DNA from: Tenacibaculum gallaicum
Lineage (GTDB): Bacteria; Bacteroidota; Bacteroidia; Flavobacteriales; Flavobacteriaceae
Direction: 5' to 3'
Assembly (NCBI RefSeq): GCF_003387615.1
Contig: NZ_QUNS01000002.1
Span: 62,001 to 126,000, forward strand
DNA length: 64,000 nucleotides
Of the stretch, positions 7,845-17,712 are shown in pieces. Each line of letters starts with the position of its first letter. Position 1 is the first letter of the stretch. Made by a program: the position numbers and the translations under genes. The notes beneath the pieces were generated by a model. That model had not been told where the DNA came from, made no database searches, and was given only the letters and a program-made list of their open reading frames with translations.

Positions 7845-9155
7845 ATGAAAAAAATTACGTATTTACTAACAGGATTATTTTTGTTTGTAGCCGTAAATGG
7901 AGCGAAAGCGCAAGCAAGCCAAGAGTGTCATATCAAGTATAATCTTTTTAAAGGAGATGCTACAACTAAGAAATATACTCAAGCAAAACCAAATTTAGAG
8001 TACTTATTAGATAACTGTGCTACATTATCTATTAACATTTATAAATATGGAGCTAAGGTTGCTGAAAACTTAAAAGATCCAGTTTTAGCTAAGAAAGTAT
8101 ATGAGACAAGATTAGCTAATTTTCCAAACAAAGCAGCGGCAAAAGCACATAGTGATTATGCTGAGTTCCTAATAGAGAATAAATTGGCGTCAGATGAAGA
8201 GGTTTTTGAAATCTTAAAGAAAGCTTATAATATCTCTCCAAAAGATATGGGAGTTAAAAATATCTTTAGATATTTCCAAATGATAGCAGATAAGCACCAA
8301 GATACAAATCCACAAAAAGTATTCGATACATACGATGATGTAATGGAGTCTGTTGATGAAAAATTAGAAGATTATAGTAAGAAAATAGCTAAATTACAGG
8401 AGAAAGATTCTGTAGGGACTATTACCTCTAGAGAAAAGAGTCTTTTAAGAGCATATACTATCAATTCATCATCATTAGGTCAAGTAGAGGGTGGTTTAGA
8501 TGCAAAAATTTCTAAAATAGCAACTTGTGAAAGATTAATACCTATCTACTCTAGAGATTTTGAGCAGAACAAAACAGATGGTGTTTGGTTAAAAAGAGCA
8601 GTGTCAAGAATGTATAATAAAGAGTGTCAAACAGATCCTTTGTTTGAAAAATTAGCAAATGAATATGCTAAGGTTACACAATCTGCTGATGCATATAACT
8701 TCTTAGCTGGTGTGTTAGCTAAAAACGGAGACAATGGTGGAGCTGCTGAAATGAGAAAGAAGGCATTCGACTTAGAAACAGATCCATTTAAAAAGGCTAA
8801 GTATAAGCTAAGAGAAGCACAAAATGCTGGTGGAAGTAGAGCTAGAGCTTTAGCTTACGAAGCATTAAAGTACAATCCTAATATGGGGAAAGCATATTTA
8901 TTCATTGCAAGTTTATACCAAAGAAGTGCAAATTCATGTGGTAGTGATGAGTTCGAAAAAAGAATGGTATATGTAGCAGCTTTAAATAAAGCTTTAAAAG
9001 CTAAAAAAGTTGATCCAGGATGTGGAGCTAACAGATACATATCTAGTTATAGAAAAAACGTACCATCAAAAAAGTTAATATTCCAAAAAGGAATGTCTTC
9101 AGGTGCTAGTTATAGAGTAGGGTGTTGGATTGGAGAAACTGTTCGTGTACCTTAA
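7845..9155 (+). CDS. exported tetratricopeptide-repeat protein
   Basis: 436 residues with signal peptide ending AKAQA (about residue 24). The mature part is helical with TPR-like pairs (PVLAKKVYETRLANFPNKAAAKAHSDYAEFL; NGDNGGAAEMRKKAFDLE; NPNMGKAYLFIASLYQRS). Several cysteines (C28, C58 and others) could form disulfides in the periplasm. The gene lies between an outer-membrane barrel and lptC, so a scaffold or assembly role at the envelope is plausible inference. I do not know a characterised homologue. Confidence 0.8.
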   Translation: MKKITYLLTGLFLFVAVNGAKAQASQECHIKYNLFKGDATTKKYTQAKPNLEYLLDNCATLSINIYKYGAKVAENLKDPVLAKKVYETRLANFPNKAAAKAHSDYAEFLIENKLASDEEVFEILKKAYNISPKDMGVKNIFRYFQMIADKHQDTNPQKVFDTYDDVMESVDEKLEDYSKKIAKLQEKDSVGTITSREKSLLRAYTINSSSLGQVEGGLDAKISKIATCERLIPIYSRDFEQNKTDGVWLKRAVSRMYNKECQTDPLFEKLANEYAKVTQSADAYNFLAGVLAKNGDNGGAAEMRKKAFDLETDPFKKAKYKLREAQNAGGSRARALAYEALKYNPNMGKAYLFIASLYQRSANSCGSDEFEKRMVYVAALNKALKAKKVDPGCGANRYISSYRKNVPSKKLIFQKGMSSGASYRVGCWIGETVRVP

Positions 9156-9164
9156 TAGAGTTTA

Positions 9165-9737
9165 ATGCTTAAAAAAGCAACACATATATACAATAGCATT
9201 GCTACCATTTGTTTGGTGGCAATGTTTTTTTCTTGTACCAACTCTAAAAAGGAGGTACGGGATTTTTTAGCAGATAAAAATTTACCAGTAGGTTCGGCAG
9301 TAAATATTTATCATGTACACAAAGATTCAGGGAGAATAAGTTCAAAAACAAAGGCAGCTGTTTTTTATGATTATTCAAATAGGAAAGAACATCCTTATAG
9401 TGAGTTTCCTAAAGGAATTGAAATTGTTACAATAGACAAGACAGGGACAGACTCAACAACAATCTCAGGTAATTATGCATTAACCTATAATAAAACAAAA
9501 ATATCAGAGATTAGAGGAAATGTGGTGATTACCAACCATACAAACCAAACAAAGTTAGAAACCAATCAACTATTTTGGGATCAAAAAGAACATTACTTCT
9601 TTACAGAAGATGGTTTCCGGTTTACAACTCCAGAATCTGTAATTAATGGTTTTGGATTTGAGTCGAGTGAAGACTTAACTAAATGGATAGCTAAAGATAT
9701 TACAGGAGATATAGAAACAACACAAAAAGATATATAA
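9165..9737 (+). CDS. lptC: LPS export protein LptC, lipoprotein form
   Basis: 190 residues. The N-terminus (SIATICLVAMFFSCTNSKK) has a lipobox with Cys24, so the protein is anchored by lipid rather than by a membrane helix as in E. coli. The rest is the LptC/OstA beta-jellyroll: repeated short strands such as SSKTKAAVFYDYS, YPFSEFPKGIEIVTID-like segments, IRGNVVITN and KLETNQLFWDQKEHYFFTED. It would accept lipopolysaccharide from LptBFG and pass it to LptA. It is in the middle of the coaX operon, overlapping the next gene at one base. Confidence 0.85.
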   Translation: MLKKATHIYNSIATICLVAMFFSCTNSKKEVRDFLADKNLPVGSAVNIYHVHKDSGRISSKTKAAVFYDYSNRKEHPYSEFPKGIEIVTIDKTGTDSTTISGNYALTYNKTKISEIRGNVVITNHTNQTKLETNQLFWDQKEHYFFTEDGFRFTTPESVINGFGFESSEDLTKWIAKDITGDIETTQKDI

Positions 9738-9934
9738 TGAATGCACTTTGGAAATATTTACAATATGGATACTTAGTTATAGGAGTAGTCTTTTTTGTTG
9801 AGGGAATCTTAAAATGGAATTCTGATAGACAAGAAGCGTTTATTATGTTTGGATTTGCTATCTTTATCATATTAATTTTCTTCTTTAAACGACATTTTAG
9901 AAGAAAAGTAGAAAAAAGAAACAAAGAACGTTAA
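9737..9934 (+). CDS. small two-helix membrane protein
   Basis: 65 residues with two predicted membrane helices (YGYLVIGVVFFVEGIL and AFIMFGFAIFIILIFFF) and a strongly basic C-terminus (KRHFRRKVEKRNKER). It overlaps lptC by one base and the CorC-like gene by one base, so it is translated as part of the operon. The position between lptC and the CorC-like gene is a recurring arrangement in Flavobacteriia as far as I know. Function unknown. Confidence 0.8.
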   Translation: MNALWKYLQYGYLVIGVVFFVEGILKWNSDRQEAFIMFGFAIFIILIFFFKRHFRRKVEKRNKER

Positions 9935-11226
9935 TGCAACCCGAACTCTTAATTATTCTTACTTCTATTTTATTTTCAGCCTTTTTTTCTGGGATGGAAA
10001 TAGCCTTTATCTCAGCCAATAAACTTCATATAGAACTAGAGAAAAAAGGAGATGGAATACTTTCTAAAATCTTAACGAAGTTAACGGGAAAATCTTCAAA
10101 ATTTATTACTACTATGTTGGTCGGTAATAATGTAGCTTTGGTGATTTATAGTTACTTTATGGGGGAGCTGTTAATGAAATGGTTTCAATCTTTCTTACCT
10201 TCCGATTATATAGTTGTAAACTATGTGTTGTCTGATATAAGTTTACTAACGCAAACGCTTATCTCAACCGTCATTATTTTGGTAACAGCTGAGTTTTTAC
10301 CAAAAGCTATTTTTAGAATTTATGCAAATGAGATGCTTAAATTTTTTGCTATACCAGCCTATATTTTCTATGTTATTTTTTACGGATTTACATGGGTAAT
10401 TACTAAAATTTCAGATTTTTGCTTGCATGTTTTTTTTCGAACAAAAGAAGATGAAATTCAAACAGAATTTAGTAAAGAAGAGCTTGGTAATTATATTTCT
10501 GAACAATTAGATGCAGGAAGCGATGAAGAAGAAGTAGATTCTGAAATTCAAATTTTTCAAAATGCTTTAGAGTTTCATAAAGTGAAATCTCGTGAAATTA
10601 TGGTGCCAAGAACAGAGGTTGTTGCAGTAGATTTACATGAGACAGTAAGCAGTCTTAAGAAAATATTTATTACAACTGGATTGTCAAAAATCTTGGTTTA
10701 TAAAAACTCGTTAGATGATATTTTAGGGTATGTAAATGCCTTTGAGTTGTTTAAAAAACCACGCACCATCAAGTCAATTTTATTACCTGTAGAGTTTGTG
10801 CCTGAGTCTATGATTATTAACGATGTACTTAATAATTTAATAAAGAAACGAAAAAGCATTGCGGTTGTTGTTGATGAATACGGAGGGACTTCAGGTATTA
10901 TTACAGTTGAAGACATTGTTGAAGAATTATTTGGAGAGATTGAAGACGAACATGATACTCAGCAATTATTAGAAGAAAAAATTAGTGAAAATGAATTTAA
11001 ATTTTCGGCTCGTTTAGAGGTTGACTACCTAAATGAAGAATATAGTTTAGGAATTCCTAAAGAAGAGGCGTACGAAACAATCGGAGGCTTTATCTTAAAC
11101 CATACAGAAACAATACCATTACAAGATGAAGTTTTACAGATAGAAAACTTTCAAATTAAAATCTTGCAAGTAAGTGCAACTAAAATTAATGATATTTATT
11201 TTAAAGTAATTCATAAAGAAGATTAA
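9934..11226 (+). CDS. CNNM/CorC-type (HlyC/CorC family) membrane protein
   Basis: 430 residues. An N-terminal DUF21/CNNM transmembrane domain (about 1-190; FFSGMEIAFISANKLHIE is the family signature) is followed by two CBS domains (about 205-330; SREIMVPRTEVVAVD, RKSIAVVVDEYGGTSGIITVEDIVEELFGEIEDE) and a C-terminal CorC_HlyC domain (about 345-425). Relatives export Mg2+ or Co2+; the older name haemolysin is misleading. The gliding protein GldE belongs to the same family, but here the lptC/PpiD context argues for the housekeeping paralogue. Confidence 0.9.
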   Translation: MQPELLIILTSILFSAFFSGMEIAFISANKLHIELEKKGDGILSKILTKLTGKSSKFITTMLVGNNVALVIYSYFMGELLMKWFQSFLPSDYIVVNYVLSDISLLTQTLISTVIILVTAEFLPKAIFRIYANEMLKFFAIPAYIFYVIFYGFTWVITKISDFCLHVFFRTKEDEIQTEFSKEELGNYISEQLDAGSDEEEVDSEIQIFQNALEFHKVKSREIMVPRTEVVAVDLHETVSSLKKIFITTGLSKILVYKNSLDDILGYVNAFELFKKPRTIKSILLPVEFVPESMIINDVLNNLIKKRKSIAVVVDEYGGTSGIITVEDIVEELFGEIEDEHDTQQLLEEKISENEFKFSARLEVDYLNEEYSLGIPKEEAYETIGGFILNHTETIPLQDEVLQIENFQIKILQVSATKINDIYFKVIHKED

Positions 11227-11276
11227 CTTTCCTCCTTTTATAGAGAGAACTCCCTCAAAAACAGCATAAAAAAACA

Positions 11277-11307
11277 TTGCATTATTTAATGTGAAATTGT
11301 ATTTTCG
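11277..11307 (+). promoter_or_regulatory. probable promoter of the PpiD-like gene
   Basis: TTG, 20 bases, TATTTTCG: one mismatch to TAnnTTTG, correctly spaced and about 27 bp before the start codon in the only sizeable gap after the CorC-like gene. Confidence 0.45.
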
Positions 11308-11333
11308 CACACTGTTAATAAAATAAATGACGT

Positions 11334-13451
11334 ATGGCAATTTTATCGAAGATTAGAGAACGTTCAATGTTCTTAATTCTTGTAATTGGTTTAGCACTTT
11401 TTGCTTTTGTATTAGACCCTTCTACAATATCAGACTTTTTTAGTGCAAGTAAAGTAAATGAAATAGGTGAAGTTAACGGCGAAGCTATATCTCGTCAAGA
11501 GTTCGCTGAAGCTCTAGAAGCTTACAAAGCACAAACAGGAAATAGCATGTCTGAAATGCAAGCTGCAAAAGCAGTATGGAATAACTTAATCCGTCAAAAA
11601 ATATACAAAAAGCAACTAGAAGAAGCAGGAATTACAGTTGGTGATGCTGATATTTTAAACGCCTTATATGAAACTCCAGTAGTTCAAAATGATGCTAGAT
11701 TCCAAACTTCAGGTATTTTCGATAAAAACAAGTTAAAAGAACACTTAGCTACTATAAAAGAAGAAAATGGACAAGAGTGGGCTGCTTGGCAAAAATATAT
11801 GGCTTCTATTAAAAGCAATATAGAAAAAACAACATACGACAACTTAGTTGCTGCTGGTTTAGGTGCTTCATTAAAAGAAGGAGAGTCTAGATATTTATCA
11901 GAAAACACTAAAGTGTCTGGTAAATATGTATATGTACCTTATACTACAATTGCAGATAGTTTAGTTACCTTAAAGAAAAGTGATGTTCAAAATTATATAA
12001 ATAAGCATCAAGAAGCTTTTCAAGTTGAAGCTTCAAGAGATATTAATTTTGTAAAATTCAACATTGAACCTACAACAGAAGATGAAGAAGTTATTAAGGC
12101 TAATATAGCTAAGTTAATAGAAGACTCAGTAGTGAACAATACACCAGTTAAAGGATTAAAGAATACTACAGATTATAGTGAGTTTTTAGAAGAAAATGAT
12201 TCTGATGTAAGATTAGATGATAGTTATAAGTTTAAAATTCAAGTTCCTCAAGTAATTGCAGAAGAAGTTTTCAACGGTAAAGAAGGAGATGTTTTTGGAC
12301 CGTATAAAGATGCAGGGTTCTTTAAATTATCTAAAATTACAGAAGTAAAACAGTTACCTGATTCTGCGAAAGCAAGTCATATTTTAATCCCTTTTGTAGG
12401 CTCTGCTAGTGCTGACGCAACAGTTGTTCAGACTGAAGAAGAAGCTAAGAAAACTGCAGATAGCTTATTAGCAGTTGTAAAAGCGGATAAATCTAAATTT
12501 GCTGATTTAGCCAAAGAGATGTCATCAGATCAAGGTTCTGCAGAAAAAGGAGGATTCTATGATTGGTTTGCATATAATAGAATGGTGCCGTCATTTAGAG
12601 ACTTTGTTTTTGAAGGAAAAGAAGGTAACATGGGAGTTGTAAAAACTCAATTTGGGTTACATGTAATTAAAATTGATGGACAAAAGAACTTCCAACCAGT
12701 AGTGAAGTTAGCTACTTTTGGACGTAAGATTGAGGCTTCAGAAGAAACAGAAAATACAGTATTTCAAAATGCAGAAACATTTGCTTTAGAGTTAGCAAAT
12801 GGAAAAGCTTTTGAAGAAGCTGTAAAAGAAAAGAACTTAAGTTCTTTGCCTGCTGTTGGATTAAAAGCATTAGATGAAAGTGTACCAGGTTTAGGGAATG
12901 AAAGACAAGTCATTACTTGGGCGTTTGACAAAGAAGTAAACGAAGGAGACTTCAAACGTTTTGATATTGAAGGAGGGTATGTAGTAGCTGTATTGACTTC
13001 AAAAACGGCAAAAGGATTAATGCCTGTTGATAAGGCAACTGCTAGTGTACGCCCTATCTTAACAAATGAGCGTAAAGCAAAAATGATTGAAGATAAAATT
13101 AGTGGTTCAACATTAGATGAAATTGCTAAATCTGTAAATCAAACAGTAAGAGTTGCTACCGATGTAAACTTACAATCACCAACGATTTCTGGCGTAGGTT
13201 TTGAGCCAAAAGTAGTAGGAGCAATGATTAATGCAAAAGAAAATGAAGTAGTTAAAAATGTAGTAGGAGATAAAGGAGTATTTACCTTTGTTATTGAAAA
13301 GAAAGGATTACCAACAGCTTTACCTAACTACGATACATATAGAAAGCGTATTGTAGCTGAAAGACAGAATAAAACGTTCCAAATGTATGAGGCGGTTAAA
13401 AAAGCGTCTGATATTGAAGATAACATGAGTTCTTTTTACGGAATTCAATAA
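11334..13451 (+). CDS. PpiD/SurA-like membrane-anchored peptidyl-prolyl isomerase
   Basis: 705 residues. An N-terminal helix (RSMFLILVIGLALFAFVLDP) anchors it in the inner membrane with the body in the periplasm. A SurA_N-type chaperone region covers about 40-200 (VNGEAISRQEFAEALEAYK is the usual start). A parvulin (rotamase) domain lies about 340-455 (KASHILIPF, FADLAKEMSSDQGSAEKGGFYDWF, GVVKTQFGLHVIKI). It would help fold exported and outer-membrane proteins, which fits the envelope genes upstream. The overall plan is like E. coli PpiD. It ends in a strong terminator. Confidence 0.92.
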   Translation: MAILSKIRERSMFLILVIGLALFAFVLDPSTISDFFSASKVNEIGEVNGEAISRQEFAEALEAYKAQTGNSMSEMQAAKAVWNNLIRQKIYKKQLEEAGITVGDADILNALYETPVVQNDARFQTSGIFDKNKLKEHLATIKEENGQEWAAWQKYMASIKSNIEKTTYDNLVAAGLGASLKEGESRYLSENTKVSGKYVYVPYTTIADSLVTLKKSDVQNYINKHQEAFQVEASRDINFVKFNIEPTTEDEEVIKANIAKLIEDSVVNNTPVKGLKNTTDYSEFLEENDSDVRLDDSYKFKIQVPQVIAEEVFNGKEGDVFGPYKDAGFFKLSKITEVKQLPDSAKASHILIPFVGSASADATVVQTEEEAKKTADSLLAVVKADKSKFADLAKEMSSDQGSAEKGGFYDWFAYNRMVPSFRDFVFEGKEGNMGVVKTQFGLHVIKIDGQKNFQPVVKLATFGRKIEASEETENTVFQNAETFALELANGKAFEEAVKEKNLSSLPAVGLKALDESVPGLGNERQVITWAFDKEVNEGDFKRFDIEGGYVVAVLTSKTAKGLMPVDKATASVRPILTNERKAKMIEDKISGSTLDEIAKSVNQTVRVATDVNLQSPTISGVGFEPKVVGAMINAKENEVVKNVVGDKGVFTFVIEKKGLPTALPNYDTYRKRIVAERQNKTFQMYEAVKKASDIEDNMSSFYGIQ

Positions 13452-13466
13452 GAAATAACGTCATAC

Positions 13467-13502
13467 AAAAAAATCCCGAACTATTTAGTTCGGGATTTTT
13501 TT
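13467..13502. terminator. rho-independent terminator (bidirectional)
   Basis: Perfect stem ATCCCGAACTA / TAGTTCGGGAT with a tiny loop, flanked by A6 and T7. It lies between the convergent PpiD-like and esterase genes and can serve both. Confidence 0.92.
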
Positions 13503-13506
13503 GTAT

Positions 13507-15180
13507 TTATATTGTTAGTTTAATAGAGTTTGCCCAAATACGTTTACGATCTAAGTTCCTTTTAAAGTTTTGTAACATAAACTCTTTATCGTATTTTATT
13601 TTCTTTTTAAAGTAGCGTTTTCCATTAATATAAATGATTATTTTCTTTTTAAGATTAATCATTTCTGGAGAAATTTTAATTTGAAAAGATTTAATCCGAG
13701 AGGTTTGAACCTTAAAGGTGTTATTATGATAGGTTGCAATTATTTTTCCTGATTTTCTTGGAAATCCAAAGGCTTTCTTATCTACGTCTTTTACTATTAG
13801 ACTATCATTTTTACCATTCTCCAGCCATTTTTTTATATCAAAATTTAAATTCTTATGCCATTGAGATTTTTTCTGTATGGTATCGAGTTTTATATTGGTT
13901 AGCCAATCAATATTTCCATAATCGTTATCATCAAACTCCCAAGTTATTTTTTTGGGAAGAGGGTTTCTTTTTCTTTTAATTAGATCTGAAAAAAGAATTT
14001 TATAGGCAGGTTCAGAAGCATCGAATTGAGGAAACCAATGAGGGTAACCATTATACCGATAATCTTTATAATCTGCGTTTATACTTTTCATTAATTTAAC
14101 TAAATTATCATTAGCGTTTGGGGGATAATAGTAATCTTGGTCGGTAGAAAAATTAATAAATGAACGGTTGAGTGTGTTTTCAATAAAAGTTCCACCTGTA
14201 TATACTTTTGGTTCAGTATTAAAACCATAAAATCCAGCAAATAAATTAGGTTGTTTCATCAAATAGGAAAATGCTCCAGTAGCTCCATTAGAATGGCCAG
14301 AAATAAAAATTTTATTATCGTTTATATTAATAGCTTTTTTTAATTGTTTTACAATTGAAGGCACTATAAAAAAACCAGCATCAGAGGTCATCCAATTATA
14401 ATGTTTGTTTCCTTTAGGGAAAATTAAAATAACATTATTTTCATCCGCATACTTTGTATAATACCTGTTCCAATACTTTAAGTTACTTTTTGTTTCAAAA
14501 TCAGAAAACTTATTGTGTCTTACAGCTCCATGTAAAAAAATAAGAACAGGATATTCTTTTTTAGCAGTGTATTTTTGGGGTAAATGAACGTAATAAGATG
14601 TTTTTAAAGAGTCGTTTATTTTAAATGTTATTGAATAATTTTGTTGTTGCTTTGGGATATAAGGTTTAAATTCTTTTAAAAACTTAAAAAGCGCTTCGTT
14701 CTTTAAGGTTTTAGGGAAATCTATTTTTAAAGTGTTGAAAAACTCTTCCTCCGATTTTTTGAGATTACTGAAGAATTTAGTTTTTCTTTTTAAAGCCTTA
14801 GTTTTTAATTTTTCCCATCTTTTATCGTTTTGAATATTTTTATAGTCTTCATCTGCATATTCACCAACAACATAGTCCCAACCAGGATACCCCTCTTCAT
14901 CTTCTATTAACTCTGAAAGTGGAATTAAGTATTTAAAGGCTTTGTCGTTTTCTTTTAAATCAGCTGCAATAATAGAGGAATAATATAGCTCAGTATCGGT
15001 AATGCTGTCAGGAAACTTATCAAAAGCTTTTTCAAATATGCTTAACGCTTTTTTATAAGTAGTAGTGTCTTTTGAAGTGTTCATTGTTTTCATAGCTTCT
15101 TGTACCAATTCTGAATATGTGGTTTGAGCATTGGCAGATAAAAAAGCTAAAAAGAAGATGATGTAAAATAGTGATTTCAT
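13507..15180 (-). CDS. secreted alpha/beta-hydrolase (esterase) with TPR-like N-terminus
   Basis: 557 residues with signal peptide MKSLFYIIFFLAFLSANAQ. Residues about 20-150 are TPR-like helices (YKKALSIFEKAFDKFPDS). An alpha/beta-hydrolase domain follows: oxyanion region VLIFLHGAVRHNKF, nucleophile elbow GHSNGATGA (Ser about 296), Asp candidate in NFSTDQDYYYP and His in NGYPHWFP (about 380). This resembles PHB-depolymerase or feruloyl-esterase-like proteins. A C-terminal beta-rich region (about 420-557) could be a carbohydrate- or surface-binding module. The substrate is unknown. The AraC-type gene directly upstream may regulate it. Confidence 0.78.
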   Translation of the reverse strand: MKSLFYIIFFLAFLSANAQTTYSELVQEAMKTMNTSKDTTTYKKALSIFEKAFDKFPDSITDTELYYSSIIAADLKENDKAFKYLIPLSELIEDEEGYPGWDYVVGEYADEDYKNIQNDKRWEKLKTKALKRKTKFFSNLKKSEEEFFNTLKIDFPKTLKNEALFKFLKEFKPYIPKQQQNYSITFKINDSLKTSYYVHLPQKYTAKKEYPVLIFLHGAVRHNKFSDFETKSNLKYWNRYYTKYADENNVILIFPKGNKHYNWMTSDAGFFIVPSIVKQLKKAININDNKIFISGHSNGATGAFSYLMKQPNLFAGFYGFNTEPKVYTGGTFIENTLNRSFINFSTDQDYYYPPNANDNLVKLMKSINADYKDYRYNGYPHWFPQFDASEPAYKILFSDLIKRKRNPLPKKITWEFDDNDYGNIDWLTNIKLDTIQKKSQWHKNLNFDIKKWLENGKNDSLIVKDVDKKAFGFPRKSGKIIATYHNNTFKVQTSRIKSFQIKISPEMINLKKKIIIYINGKRYFKKKIKYDKEFMLQNFKRNLDRKRIWANSIKLTI

Positions 15181-15243
15181 TATTGTCTTTTTTACAAATG
15201 TAATTGCAAAAAAGAAATGAAACTTGTAAAAATGGGACGGTAG

Positions 15244-16053
15244 CTATTTTAAATGCCAAAAAGTATCTTCATTACCAAGTTGTGTTCCTTTTTTTAATAG
15301 ATTTTTAGGAGAACTTAAAGTAAGGTTTTTGAATAGGTTGGTAAGGTGTGATTGATCGAAATAATTGAACTCATGCGCCAAAGAAGTAAAACTTTGCTCA
15401 GAATTGATAAAGAGTTTCTTTTCTAAAGTTTTTCTAAAAAGTACAATTTTGTTGAACTTTTTCACTGAAATACCAAAATGAGAATTAAAAAGTCTATTTA
15501 AGTGCCTTCTACTCACGTTTAACTCAAATGCCAAATTATTAATAGTTATCGTGTCAAAATTATTTAAAATTAGCTTGATGGCATTGTTTAAAGTTGTATT
15601 ACTATATGTAATATACCTACTAATTAAAAATTGGTCTAATAGCTTTGTAATTTCATTAGTGTTTTGTGAACTAAACAAAGCACTAAGTTCAAGTTCAGAA
15701 AAGAAATTGAATTCTGTTATAAAGTCTGTAAAAGTTAACCCTCTATAAAATTGATGAATACCTAGAGGATTGAAAATTATTACAATTCTATGCACTTTAC
15801 CAATTTGTGTGACATTAAAAATATTTTCTCTTAAAGGAGTGAAAATTTGAAGAGGATTATTGTCATCTTTGAAAACTATTTTTCCAATTTTAGGACTAAA
15901 ATGTGAGCTATAAAGTGATATGGAATTATTGAAATGAGGATAGCAATCAAACCCTATTTTTTTATTTTGTGGTTTTACATCCAAATAATAATAATGGACA
16001 TGTTGTGCTATTATGGGATTTTTTGGTCTGAAAGTTTCAAAGACATTATTCAT
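15244..16053 (-). CDS. AraC-family transcriptional regulator
   Basis: 269 residues. The C-terminal third carries two helix-turn-helix units of the AraC type: ITINNLAFELNVSRRHLNRLFNSHFGISVKKF and FTSLAHEFNYFDQSHLTNLFKNLTLSSPKNLL. The N-terminal domain (about 1-150) is the effector domain seen in Bacteroidota AraC proteins, starting FRPKNPIIAQHVHYYYLDV. Ligand unknown. Located 63 bp upstream of the esterase gene on the same strand, which suggests but does not prove local control. Confidence 0.88.
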   Translation of the reverse strand: MNNVFETFRPKNPIIAQHVHYYYLDVKPQNKKIGFDCYPHFNNSISLYSSHFSPKIGKIVFKDDNNPLQIFTPLRENIFNVTQIGKVHRIVIIFNPLGIHQFYRGLTFTDFITEFNFFSELELSALFSSQNTNEITKLLDQFLISRYITYSNTTLNNAIKLILNNFDTITINNLAFELNVSRRHLNRLFNSHFGISVKKFNKIVLFRKTLEKKLFINSEQSFTSLAHEFNYFDQSHLTNLFKNLTLSSPKNLLKKGTQLGNEDTFWHLK

Positions 16054-16159
16054 TAACTACAAGTTAAGTGTTTTTTGTTTTCATTTTTAAATGTAAACAA
16101 AATTAATAAACCTAAGAAAGGTTAACTAATTCAAGTAAAACAAAAAAACAACCTCTTGG

Positions 16160-16186
16160 TTACTGAGCGTAGCCGAAGTAGATTGC
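16160..16186. repeat. REP-like fragment (degenerate)
   Basis: Contains CTGAGCGTAGCCGAAG, related to the dispersed flavobacterial palindrome CTCGAGCGTAGTCGAGA seen at 29998-30014 in this window. It lies in the gap between lpd and the AraC gene. I see nothing else in that 161-bp gap. Confidence 0.45.
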
Positions 16187-16214
16187 TTTTTTAAGTATAT
16201 TTTAAAGAATTTTA

Positions 16215-17615
16215 TTAAGCGTTTAATGGTTTACCATCCCAAGCTGCTTTCGCTGCTTCTTTTACAGCTTCAGAGTAGGTTGGATGTCCATGACAAATAC
16301 GAGCTAAATCTTCCGCAGAAGCTCTATATTCCATTGCTACGGCTGCTTCCATAATTAAATCAGCAACACGAGCACCTACCATATGAACTCCTAATATTTC
16401 ATCTGTATTTTTATCAGCTAATACTTTTACAAATCCATCAGTATCTCCACTTGCACGAGAACGTCCTAATGCACGCATAGAGAATTTTCCAGATTTGTAA
16501 TCAACACCAGCATCTTTCAATTCTTGTTCAGTTTTACCAACAGCCGCTACTTCTGGCCATGTATAAACAATTCCTGGAATTAAGTTATAGTCAATATGAG
16601 GCTTCTGTCCTGCTAAATATTCAGCAACCACAACACCTTCTTCTTCTGCTTTATGTGCTAACATAGCTCCACGAACTACATCACCAATTGCATAAATGTT
16701 AGAAACGTTGGTTTGTAAATGATCATTTATATCAATCATTCCTCTTTCAGTAACTTTAACACCCGCTTTTTCTAAAGCTAATCCTTCAGTGTACGGGCGA
16801 CGACCTACTGAAACTAAACAGTAATCACCAGTAAAAGTAACCTCTTCACCTTTTTTATTGGTAGCTTTTACCACAACTTCGTCACCATTTCTTTCAACAG
16901 AAGTAACTCCGTGGCTAGCATTAATTTTCATTCCTTGTTTCTTTAAAACTTTAGTCAGCTCTTTAGAAACATCTTTATCCATTGTTGGAGTAATTGTTGG
17001 AGCGTATTCGATAACAGTTACATCAGCACCTAAACGCTTGTAAACAGAACCTAGTTCTAACCCAATAACACCACCACCAATTACTAATAAGTGCTTAGGA
17101 ACTTCAGGAAGTTTTAAAGCTTCAGTAGAAGTAATTACGCGCTCTTTATCAATAGTAATAAAAGGTAAAGATGATGGTTTAGAACCAGTAGCTATAATAA
17201 TGTTAGTACCTTCAATAATTTCTTCAGCACCATCATTTTTTGTGATTTTCACGTGCGTAGCATCTTCAAAAGAACCTAAACCTTCGTAAACTTCAATATT
17301 GTTTTTATCCATTAAATATTTGATACCTCCAGTAGTAGTTTCTACTACATTTGCTTTACGAGCTACCATTTTTCCGAAGTCAAAAGAAGGTTTCTCAACA
17401 GAGATACCGTGCTCTTCGAAATGATTTACTGCATCATAGTAATGGTGCGAAGAATCTAATAAAGCTTTTGAAGGAATACATCCAACATTTAAACAAGTTC
17501 CACCTAAAGTTGAGTATTTTTCGATAATAGCAACTTTAGAACCTAATTGAGCGGCTCTGATAGCAGCAATGTACCCTCCTGGACCAGAACCAATAACGAT
17601 TAAATCGTATTTCAT
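16215..17615 (-). CDS. lpdA: dihydrolipoyl dehydrogenase (E3)
   Basis: 466 residues, standard length. FAD-binding GSGPGGYIAAIRAAQLG at the N-terminus; redox-active disulfide in GGTCLNVGCIPSK (Cys41 and Cys46); NAD-binding VIGGGVIGLELGSVYKRLGA about 175; second FAD motif IYAIGDVVRGAMLAHKAEEEG; and the catalytic His-Glu pair in CHGHPTYSEAVKEAA near the C-terminus. It reoxidises the lipoyl group of the pyruvate and 2-oxoglutarate dehydrogenase complexes and the glycine cleavage system. It is alone here, not next to E1/E2 genes, as is common in Flavobacteriaceae. Confidence 0.97.
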   Translation of the reverse strand: MKYDLIVIGSGPGGYIAAIRAAQLGSKVAIIEKYSTLGGTCLNVGCIPSKALLDSSHHYYDAVNHFEEHGISVEKPSFDFGKMVARKANVVETTTGGIKYLMDKNNIEVYEGLGSFEDATHVKITKNDGAEEIIEGTNIIIATGSKPSSLPFITIDKERVITSTEALKLPEVPKHLLVIGGGVIGLELGSVYKRLGADVTVIEYAPTITPTMDKDVSKELTKVLKKQGMKINASHGVTSVERNGDEVVVKATNKKGEEVTFTGDYCLVSVGRRPYTEGLALEKAGVKVTERGMIDINDHLQTNVSNIYAIGDVVRGAMLAHKAEEEGVVVAEYLAGQKPHIDYNLIPGIVYTWPEVAAVGKTEQELKDAGVDYKSGKFSMRALGRSRASGDTDGFVKVLADKNTDEILGVHMVGARVADLIMEAAVAMEYRASAEDLARICHGHPTYSEAVKEAAKAAWDGKPLNA

Positions 17616-17650
17616 GAGTTGTGTTTTATTTTTTCATAAATAATGAAGCA

Positions 17651-17658
17651 CAAAAATA
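17651..17658 (-). promoter_or_regulatory. -7 promoter element for lpdA
   Basis: TATTTTTG on the minus strand matches TAnnTTTG exactly, 35 bp before the lpdA start codon. No convincing TTG at the -33 position. Confidence 0.5.
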
Positions 17659-17712
17659 CAATTATTTGTCGATAAAATTAGTTTTCATATCTTTAAAACT
17701 TAAATTCGTCGC

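Noticed and set aside
9934-11226. Gliding motility protein GldE
   Set aside because: Same CNNM/CBS family, but gldE usually lies beside ssb and mutY; the lptC/PpiD neighbourhood points to the housekeeping paralogue.
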